From NCBI GenBank assembly GCA_900771165.1, contig CAAGMX010000344.1:1-13527 (forward strand): 13,527 bases of DNA, written 5' to 3'. The number at the start of each line of letters is the position of its first letter. Within the stretch, counting starts at the first letter, position 1. A program made the position numbers and the translations under genes. Shown one piece after another: positions 8,347 to 13,527 of the stretch. The notes under the pieces were generated by a model. That model was not told the origin of the DNA. It did no database searches and was given only the letters and a program-made list of their open reading frames with translations. This DNA is from Victivallales bacterium (lineage in GTDB: Bacteria > Verrucomicrobiota > Lentisphaeria > Oligosphaerales > Oligosphaeraceae).

Positions 8347-8388
8347 GGACCCACCCCTCCCTTGCTTCCCCTCGTCCCTGAACCCCCA

Positions 8389-8402
8389 GGTCTCTAGAGA
8401 CC
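8389..8402. repeat. 14-bp perfect palindrome in the rpmJ-rpsM spacer
   Basis: GGTCTCTAGAGACC is perfectly self-complementary and lies 28 bp before the rpsM start and 14 bp before its AGGA ribosome site (8417-8420). It could be a 5-bp RNA hairpin with a 4-nt loop or a DNA-binding site. One perfect 14-bp palindrome is roughly expected by chance in a window of this size, so only the location gives it weight. Confidence 0.45.
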
Positions 8403-8430
8403 CCGGAAACCCACACAGGAAAATCCAAAC

Positions 8431-8865
8431 ATGCCCAGAATCCTCGGCGTTGATATCCCCAACAACAAGCAGACGCTGATCTCCCTGCAGTACATCTACG
8501 GAATCGGCCCTGCCGTCGCCAAAGCCATCTGCGAGAAGGCCAAGCTGGACCCCGTCCGGAAGGCCTCCGAACTCACCCAGGAGGACATTTCCAACATCCT
8601 CCAGGTGCTCCACGAAGAGTACACCGTGGAAGGTGACCTCCGCCGTCAGGTGGCCAACAACATCCGCCGCCTCATCGCCATCGGCAGCTATCGCGGCACC
8701 CGTCACCGCAAGAATCTCCCTGTCCGGGGCCAGCGCACCCGCACCAATGCCCGTACCCGCAAGGGCTCCAAGAAGACGGTGGGCGCCATCCGCGACCGTA
8801 CCGAGCGTCGTACCGCCGCTTCCGCCGCGGAGGCCAAGCAGGCCACTGCCGCCAAGAAGAAGTAG
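8431..8865 (+). CDS. rpsM: 30S ribosomal protein S13 with extended C-terminus
   Basis: Small-subunit head protein contacting 16S rRNA, bridge partners in the 50S subunit and, through its basic tail, P-site tRNA. It has 144 residues against 118 in E. coli. The core is typical: MPRILGVDIPNNK, YIYGIGPAVAKAI, the helix-rich middle with RRLIAIGSYRGTRHR, then LPVRGQRTRTNARTRKGSKK. After that the protein continues about 26 residues with an Ala/Arg/Lys-rich tail (ERRTAASAAEAKQATAAKKK at the end) with no counterpart in E. coli. AGGA at 8417-8420 lies 10 nt before the ATG. Lies second in the ribosomal block, 120 bp before rpsK. Confidence 0.97.
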   Translation: MPRILGVDIPNNKQTLISLQYIYGIGPAVAKAICEKAKLDPVRKASELTQEDISNILQVLHEEYTVEGDLRRQVANNIRRLIAIGSYRGTRHRKNLPVRGQRTRTNARTRKGSKKTVGAIRDRTERRTAASAAEAKQATAAKKK

Positions 8866-8947
8866 TTTTGGCGGGACGCATCCGGAGAAGATCCCCGGGC
8901 TTGTCCTGAGGAGAACGTTCTGAAACCCTTTCCCCAATGAAGAAGAT

Positions 8948-8969
8948 GGACGGAGAGAATCCTCCGTCC
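8948..8969 (+). promoter_or_regulatory. Perfect 8-bp stem-loop abutting the rpsK ribosome site
   Basis: GGACGGAG (8948-8955) pairs perfectly with CTCCGTCC (8962-8969) around a 6-nt loop, AGAATC. The AGGAG ribosome site of rpsK (8971-8975) begins two bases after the stem. Such placement could modulate initiation on rpsK or mark an RNA-processing site. No T run follows, so it is not a terminator. The rest of the 120-bp rpsM-rpsK gap shows no gene. Confidence 0.55.
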
Positions 8970-8985
8970 CAGGAGATTCAATACC

Positions 8986-9468
8986 ATGGCAGAAGAGTCC
9001 AAGGAAAAGAGTGTGGCGGCCCCCGCCGCTCCCGCCTCCGCACCCACCGCTGACCAGATTTTGGCGGATCCCAACGCCATCACCCCGGTTCAGAGCCGCC
9101 GCGCCAAGGGCGCCCGTCAGGTTCTGTCCGGCGTGGCCCATGTGGATTCCACCTTCAACAACACCCGGGTGGTGATCACCGACCCCCAGGGCAACGTCCT
9201 TTCCTGGTGCACGGGTGGCAAGCTGAACTACAAGGGTTCCCGCAAGAGCACTTCCTACGTGGCCCAGCAGATTGCCTCCGAGGCGGCCAAGAAGGCCATG
9301 CTGACCTACGGCCTCAAGGAAGTGGAAGTGGAGGTGAAGGGACCCGGCCAGGGCCGTGAGTCCGCCATCCGCGGCCTGGCCTCCGTGGGTCTGGAAATCA
9401 CCGTCCTGCGGGACGTCACCCCCCTTCCCCACAACGGGTGCCGTCCTCCCAAGAAGCGCCGCATCTAG
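8986..9468 (+). CDS. rpsK: 30S ribosomal protein S11 with extended N-terminus
   Basis: Platform protein of the 30S subunit near the mRNA exit. It has 160 residues against 129 in E. coli. The S11 core starts near residue 38 ([23 protein letters not shown]), continues with [17 protein letters not shown] and [15 protein letters not shown], and ends in the invariant-looking [13 protein letters not shown]. The first 35 or so residues are an acidic then Ala/Pro-rich extension ([12 protein letters not shown]). The start is well fixed by AGGAG at 8971-8975, 10 nt upstream, so the extension is probably translated. The next gene is rpoA, 107 bp downstream; rpsD, which separates these two in many bacteria, is absent. 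Confidence 0.97.
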   Translation: MAEESKEKSVAAPAAPASAPTADQILADPNAITPVQSRRAKGARQVLSGVAHVDSTFNNTRVVITDPQGNVLSWCTGGKLNYKGSRKSTSYVAQQIASEAAKKAMLTYGLKEVEVEVKGPGQGRESAIRGLASVGLEITVLRDVTPLPHNGCRPPKKRRI

Positions 9469-9482
9469 CCGGTCGCTGCCCG

Positions 9483-9516
9483 GGGCGCCGAAGGAGACGC
9501 GTGCCTTCCGGCGCCC
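9483..9516 (+). promoter_or_regulatory. Strong stem-loop between rpsK and rpoA
   Basis: GGGCGCCG-AAGG (9483-9494) pairs with CCTT-C-CGGCGCCC (9504-9516): 12 Watson-Crick pairs with a single bulged C at 9508 and a 9-nt loop, AGACGCGTG. No T tract follows, so it should not terminate transcription. CCGAAGGA in the left arm (9488-9495) is repeated at 9518-9525, just after the stem, and the second copy could compete for the right arm. It occupies the position where rpsD normally lies, 59 bp before rpoA. Possible roles are autogenous translational control, an RNase III site or partial attenuation. Confidence 0.65.
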
Positions 9517-9575
9517 ACCGAAGGAATAGACACGAAACCGAATCGTTGTCATAAACCAAAGGAGGATTCAACCAA

Positions 9576-10604
9576 ATGGCAGGACTGGAAAATTTTGAAA
9601 TGCCCTCTGCGCTGGTCATGGACGAGGCGACCGCCACCAGCCGCTATGCGAAATTCGTCACCGAACCCTGGGAGAATGGCTTCGGCCACACCATCGGCAA
9701 TTCCCTGCGCCGGGTTTTGACCACCATGATGGAAGGGGTGGCTGTCAGCAGCATCCGGATTGACGGGGTTTCCCACGAGTTCACCCCCATTGCCGGTGTG
9801 ATGGAAGATGTGATGGAGATCATCCTGAACATCAAGAAGCTGAAGTTCCGCTGCGAGGGGTCTCTGCCCCGGAAGCTGGAGCTGGTGGCCTCCCGGAAGG
9901 GAGAAGTGACGGGAGCGGACATCCGGGAAGACGGGGTGGCCGAGGTCATCAACAAGGACCTGAAGCTTTTTACCCTCACCACCGACCTGGAGACCCCCAT
10001 CCGCATGGAACTGGAGCTGGACCGTGGCCGCGGCTATCGTCCCAGCGAACGGAACAAGCGGGATGATCAGCCCCTGGACACCATCCCGGTGGACTGCCTC
10101 TTCAGCCCCATCGAGAAGGTCCGCTACGACGTTCAGCCCAGCCGTGTGGGCGAGAACACCAACTACGACCGCCTGGAACTGGAAGTCTGGACGGACGGGC
10201 GCATCGACCCCAAGAGCGCTGTGCGGCGTGCCGCCGCCATCCTGCGGGAGCAGCTGGCCATCTTCGAGTTTGACGGAGGCCAGGGCGCGGTCAGCAAGGG
10301 CGTGGTGTTGACCGAGGAGCAGCAGGCGCTGCTGGAGAAGCTCTCCAAGGACGTGAAGGAGTTGGGTCTTTCCGTCCGTGCCCTGAACTGCCTGAATCAG
10401 GAGAACATCCACTTTGTGGGCGACCTGGTGCAGAAGACCGAGAGCCAGATGATGAAGTGCCGGAACTTCGGCAAGAAGTCCCTGGACGAAATCAATCAGA
10501 AGCTCCAGGAGGAGGGCTTGAGCCTGGAGATGCAAATTGACAACACCGTGGCCGAGGAGCTTGAGCGCCAGAAGCCTGAACTGCTTCAGAATACCAAGGA
10601 GTAA
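9576..10604 (+). CDS. rpoA: DNA-directed RNA polymerase subunit alpha
   Basis: Alpha subunit: its dimer nucleates polymerase assembly, and its C-terminal domain contacts UP elements and activators. It has 342 residues (E. coli 329). The N-terminal assembly domain (about 1-240) has the signature GFGHTIGNSLRRVL. The C-terminal domain (about 255-325) has LSVRALNCL with R268, N271 and C272 equivalent to E. coli R265, N268 and C269, and FGKKSLDEI with K301 and S302 equivalent to K298 and S299, so DNA-contact residues are kept. A charged tail of about 20 residues extends beyond. The ribosome site is the strongest in the window, AAAGGAGG at 9558-9565. The rplQ start follows only 5 nt after the stop. 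Confidence 0.98.
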   Translation: MAGLENFEMPSALVMDEATATSRYAKFVTEPWENGFGHTIGNSLRRVLTTMMEGVAVSSIRIDGVSHEFTPIAGVMEDVMEIILNIKKLKFRCEGSLPRKLELVASRKGEVTGADIREDGVAEVINKDLKLFTLTTDLETPIRMELELDRGRGYRPSERNKRDDQPLDTIPVDCLFSPIEKVRYDVQPSRVGENTNYDRLELEVWTDGRIDPKSAVRRAAAILREQLAIFEFDGGQGAVSKGVVLTEEQQALLEKLSKDVKELGLSVRALNCLNQENIHFVGDLVQKTESQMMKCRNFGKKSLDEINQKLQEEGLSLEMQIDNTVAEELERQKPELLQNTKE

Positions 10605-10609
10605 CCCCA

Positions 10610-11068
10610 ATGAGACACCGCGTCGCAACCTTCAAGATCAACCGCAGCAGTTCCCATGTGCGGGCTCTGCTGGCCAATGCCGTCTGCAGCCTGATTGAGC
10701 ACGGCCAGATTCGGACCACCCTGGTGCGTGCCAAGCGCATCCGCCAGCTGGCCGAGCAGATGATCACCCTGGGCAAGCGGGGGGATCTCCACGCCCGCCG
10801 TCTCGCCGTGGCCAAGCTCCACAGCGATCCCCTGGTGAAGAAGCTCTTCACCGAGGTGGCCCCCGGCTTCAAGGAACGCCAGGGCGGCTACACCCGCATC
10901 ATCAAGCTGGGACCCCGCGTGGGCGATGCCGCCGAAATGGCCATCCTCGCCTTCGTGGAGAACGACGAAGCCGTGAAGGCCGCCAAGGCCGCCGAGGCTC
11001 CTGCCGCTGAGGCCGCTCCCGCTGCCGAGGCTCCTGCCGCCGAGGCTCCCGCCACTGAGGAGAAGTAG
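10610..11068 (+). CDS. rplQ: 50S ribosomal protein L17 with Ala/Pro/Glu-rich tail
   Basis: Large-subunit protein near the polypeptide exit tunnel. It has 152 residues against 127 in E. coli. The core is clear: MRHRVATFKINRSSSHVRALLANAV, then LIEHGQIRTTLVRAKRIRQLAEQMITLGKRGDLHARR, and GGYTRIIKLGPRVGDAAEMAILAFV. From about residue 123 the protein becomes a low-complexity tail of repeated EAPAAEA-type units ending in EEK. The ribosome site AAGGAG (10597-10602) overlaps the end of rpoA, and the 5-nt gap implies coupling. It is the last gene of the block and is followed 12 bp later by a strong terminator, as expected for the end of the alpha operon. Confidence 0.97.
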   Translation: MRHRVATFKINRSSSHVRALLANAVCSLIEHGQIRTTLVRAKRIRQLAEQMITLGKRGDLHARRLAVAKLHSDPLVKKLFTEVAPGFKERQGGYTRIIKLGPRVGDAAEMAILAFVENDEAVKAAKAAEAPAAEAAPAAEAPAAEAPATEEK

Positions 11069-11080
11069 TCTCTCCTGCAG

Positions 11081-11121
11081 AAAAAGCCGGCTGTTCCCTA
11101 GGGAACCGCCGGTTTTTTTTT
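11081..11121 (+). terminator. Strong intrinsic terminator of the rpmJ-rplQ operon
   Basis: A-run and GCCGGC (11081-11091), then GTTCC (11093-11097), pair with GGAAC (11102-11106) and GCCGGTTTTT (11108-11118). The stem has one T-C mismatch and a CTAG loop, and nine Ts lie at 11113-11121. It starts 12 bp after the rplQ stop. The A-run mirrored by the T-run makes it potentially bidirectional. Confidence 0.95.
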
Positions 11122-11213
11122 CCCATCTCCCCATCGCCCCCCCTTTTTTCCCGGGGAGAACCCCTGTTTTTCCTCCTGAGACAGGCCCGTTTTCCCCTGT
11201 CCCCGGGGGCGAA

Positions 11214-11229
11214 CAGACCGCCAGACCGC
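11214..11229. repeat. Two tandem copies of CAGACCGC before the M16 protease gene
   Basis: The 140-bp spacer 11122-11261 is strongly pyrimidine-rich on this strand, with C7 followed by T6 at 11137-11149. It contains no gene or convincing promoter. Its only clear repeat is this direct duplication of 8 bp, ending 32 bp before the next start. It may be chance or slippage. Confidence 0.4.
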
Positions 11230-11261
11230 CCCCTGCCCCTTTTTACTCCGGCCCTTTCTTC

Positions 11262-13527
11262 ATGTTCACCCTTGTTGACACCACCTCCTTTCCCTCCTGG
11301 CGCATTGTGGCCAAGCGATATCGCCACCATTGCGGCATGGAGGTTCTGAGCCTGGAGGCGCCGGATCCGGAGAACCTCTTCTGCCTCTGCTTTTCCACGG
11401 AGGCGGAGAACGACACGGGGGTGGCCCACATTGTGGAACATTCGGTGCTGGAGGGATCCCGGCGTTTCCCGGTGAAGGATCCCTTTGTCTGCCTGCTGAA
11501 AACCAGCGTGGCCACCTTCCTGAACGCCTGCACCTACCCGGATCGCACCCTGTACCCCTTTATCACCTGCTGCCCCCAGGACTACTACAATCTCCTGGAG
11601 GTCTACTGGGATGCCGTCTTCCATCCCCTCCTTACCCGGGAAACCCTGGGCCAGGAGGGCTGGCACTACGAGCTCCACGGGAAAGGCAATCATAACGTGC
11701 TCTCCCAGAACGGAATTGTCCACAACGAGATGTCGGGATACTATTCCCAGCCGGGGACACTCCTGGGACGCCTCACGGAGCAGTGCCTCTTCCCCCACAC
11801 CTCTCTGCGCTACGACTCCGGCGGGGTGCCGGAACGGATTCCCTCCCTGACCTATTCCCAGTTCCTGCAATTCCACCGCCGTCACTACCATCCCTCCGTG
11901 GCCAAAGTGGTGCTCTACGGCAATCTTCCCACCGAGGAGAAACTGGCGGTGCTGGAGCGTCACCTGGAGCAGGAGCTGCCCCAGATGCCGCCACCTCCCC
12001 CGGCCCCCCGCACCCCCGCTCCCCTTCCCCGGAAAGAGGCGCCCCAGGTGCGCCGGAGCCGGTTTGTCCCCGATCCCAATGCCCGGAAGAACGGCACGGG
12101 ACTGGTGGCCCTCTCCTGGGCCCTGGACGAAAGCCGGGACATGTCCCTTGATCTGCTCTTCCAGCTTCTGGATGCGGTGCTTCTGGGAAATTCCGCCGCC
12201 CCCCTTTCCAAGGCTCTGATGGAATCCGGCCTGGGCACCACTCCGCTGCCCAGCGGATATGACAACGAAACCAAATACACCTCCTTCAGCGTGGGCATGC
12301 AGGGAGTCAAGCCCAAGGACTTCCCCCGGTTCGAGGCCCTGGTGCTCTCCGTTCTGCAGGAGTGCGTCAGAAAGGGCTTCCCCCAGGAGCTGGTCCAGGG
12401 CGCCCTCACCCGTTTCCAGATGAAGAACCAGACCATCGGGCGGGACTTTGTCTACGAGCTGCTGGAGGACGTGATGGCCTCCTGGCACTATGGGGAGGAT
12501 CCCTTCCTGTTCCTGCGACAGAGCCAGCAGCTTCCCGGGCTACAGGAGCGTCTCCGCCAGGAGCCCCGGTGCCTGGAGAATCTGGTGGAGAAGTGGCTCC
12601 TCCAGAATCCCCGGCGGGTTCGGGTGGAACTGCGTCCGGATCCGGAGCTGAAGGAGCGGCAGGACGAGCGTCTGCGCCGGAAGATGGCCCGCCGTCTGGC
12701 CTCCTGGACGCCCAGGAAAATCCAGGAGGTGCAGACCTTCCAGGGGCTTCTCCAGGAGAAGGCTCTCCAGGAGGACTCCCCCGAGGCCCTGGCCACCATT
12801 CCTGTGCTGAAGCGCACCGACCTTCCGGGAAAGCCCTCGGATCTCCTCTACGAGGATCTCCGCTTCGCCTCAGGCATCCCCGTGCGGCGGAGCCGGGATT
12901 TCACCAACGGCATCAGCGCCCTCCATTTCACCCTGGACGCCTCCAGCCTGCCCCCCGAACTGCTGCTTCCCCTGCTGACCTTCGTCCGCCTCTTTCCCCG
13001 TCTGGGCACCAGCCAGTACACCTACGACCAGTTCGGCCAGAAGTGGGGAGAACTGGGGGGGAGCCTCTCCCTGGCCACGGGGTTGTCCACCTCCATCCTG
13101 GCGCCCCAGCCTGTCAGATTCCATCTGGATCTGACTCTCACGGCCCTGGATTCCCGCTTCCCCCAGGCGGCGGAGCTCTTCCGGCTCCTCATCCAGGATG
13201 TCTCCTTCCGGGAACGGAAGCGCATCCGGGAAGTGCTGCGGGCGGAGGCCGGCGCCGCCTCCGCCGTCCTGCTGAAACGGCAGAACAGGGCCATGGCCGC
13301 CGCCATTGCCATGGACGGACTCTCCCCCCATGCCTCCTTCCTGGCCAAAACCACCGGCCCCGAGGACTACCAGTTTCTCCAGAATCTGGCCAAACTCCCG
13401 GACAGCCAGCTGGATGACCTGGTGGACAAGATGGAGACCCTGGCCCGCTGGCTCCGGGAAATTCCCATCGTCATGGCCGGCGCCGCCACCGAGGACAAGA
13501 CCGCCTGGCAGGTCATGGAGGAGCTGA
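11262..13527 (+). CDS. PreP-like M16C zinc metallopeptidase (5' part, runs off the window)
   Basis: Predicted zinc peptidase of the presequence-protease/insulinase superfamily that degrades short unstructured peptides inside a closed chamber. 755 codons are present without a stop; the family is usually near 970-1000 residues, so roughly the last quarter is missing. The inverted zinc motif H56-I-V-E59-H60 lies in GVAHIVEHSVLEGSRRFPV. The distal ligand is E156 in NGIVHNEMSGYYSQPG, 96 residues after H60, the spacing of plant PreP. KDPFV and LNACTYPDRTLYPF are also PreP-like. A Pro-rich linker lies at about 240-258. There is no signal peptide, so it is probably cytoplasmic. The ATG at 11262 fits the homology start but lacks a clear ribosome site. 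It is separated from rplQ by a terminator and so is its own unit. Confidence 0.93.
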   Translation, partial: MFTLVDTTSFPSWRIVAKRYRHHCGMEVLSLEAPDPENLFCLCFSTEAENDTGVAHIVEHSVLEGSRRFPVKDPFVCLLKTSVATFLNACTYPDRTLYPFITCCPQDYYNLLEVYWDAVFHPLLTRETLGQEGWHYELHGKGNHNVLSQNGIVHNEMSGYYSQPGTLLGRLTEQCLFPHTSLRYDSGGVPERIPSLTYSQFLQFHRRHYHPSVAKVVLYGNLPTEEKLAVLERHLEQELPQMPPPPPAPRTPAPLPRKEAPQVRRSRFVPDPNARKNGTGLVALSWALDESRDMSLDLLFQLLDAVLLGNSAAPLSKALMESGLGTTPLPSGYDNETKYTSFSVGMQGVKPKDFPRFEALVLSVLQECVRKGFPQELVQGALTRFQMKNQTIGRDFVYELLEDVMASWHYGEDPFLFLRQSQQLPGLQERLRQEPRCLENLVEKWLLQNPRRVRVELRPDPELKERQDERLRRKMARRLASWTPRKIQEVQTFQGLLQEKALQEDSPEALATIPVLKRTDLPGKPSDLLYEDLRFASGIPVRRSRDFTNGISALHFTLDASSLPPELLLPLLTFVRLFPRLGTSQYTYDQFGQKWGELGGSLSLATGLSTSILAPQPVRFHLDLTLTALDSRFPQAAELFRLLIQDVSFRERKRIREVLRAEAGAASAVLLKRQNRAMAAAIAMDGLSPHASFLAKTTGPEDYQFLQNLAKLPDSQLDDLVDKMETLARWLREIPIVMAGAATEDKTAWQVMEEL

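Noticed and set aside
8082..8381. 99-codon open frame in the rpmJ leader
   Set aside because: It covers rpmJ in another frame, has no family resemblance and lacks a ribosome site; rpmJ itself is unmistakable.
8937..9053. Small ORF (38 codons) from ATG 8937 overlapping the start of rpsK
   Set aside because: It has no clear ribosome site, spans the hairpin and runs out of frame into rpsK; the peptide resembles nothing known.
10902..12488. Long open frame on the - strand (about 528 codons) opposite rplQ, its terminator and the M16 protease
   Set aside because: It crosses a strong terminator and two well-supported + strand genes, ends in a low-complexity Arg/Pro stretch and matches no family I know.
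12362..13417. 351-codon + strand frame within the M16 protease gene
   Set aside because: It is a Pro/Gly-rich shadow in a different frame from the protease, which stays open to the window edge and carries all catalytic motifs.

Overview
This 13.5-kb, GC-rich window (about 65% by eye) is a bacterial core-gene region. Every gene lies on the + strand and all reading frames are intact. The first 21 bases match the 3' end of the Illumina TruSeq read-2 adapter, and both edges cut genes, so this looks like an assembled (probably metagenomic) contig. The best taxonomic guess is a member of the PVC superphylum, for example Lentisphaerota/Victivallales or Verrucomicrobiota. The main support is that the alpha operon runs rpsM-rpsK-rpoA-rplQ with no rpsD, as in Chlamydiae. 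This is inference; no rRNA gene is present to settle it.

Layout. (1) Positions 1-250 hold the adapter, the last 29 codons of an unrecognised gene, a strong UUCG-loop terminator, and a second terminator-like hairpin that forms part of the hisS leader. (2) Positions 317-6129 are a tight run of hisS, aspS, a secreted 5'-nucleotidase-like metallophosphoesterase and ispG, with gaps of 26-49 bp and no terminator inside. (3) Positions 6208-7932 carry adk, map (GTG start) and infA, which overlaps map by 25 nt. secY, the usual neighbour upstream of adk-map, is absent and the hisS-ispG run takes its place. (4) After a 300-bp spacer with a convincing promoter come rpmJ (37 codons), rpsM, rpsK, rpoA and rplQ, closed by a very strong intrinsic terminator at 11081-11121. 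(5) From 11262 to the right edge runs a large open frame for a PreP-type M16C zinc metallopeptidase, cut off after 755 codons.

Together the genes make translation factors (HisRS, AspRS, IF-1, L36, S13, S11, L17), the RNA polymerase alpha subunit, nucleotide and isoprenoid enzymes (Adk, IspG), and protein maturation and turnover enzymes (MAP, PreP-like).

I found no mobile element, CRISPR array, defence locus or obviously new system. The points worth a second look are: a palindrome or stem-loop at each spacer of the ribosomal operon before rpoA, including a 12-bp stem exactly where rpsD would normally be; an inverted repeat straddling the rpmJ promoter; a composite TATATT plus TTTTCCTTT element in front of both hisS and adk; and Ala-rich extensions on three ribosomal proteins.
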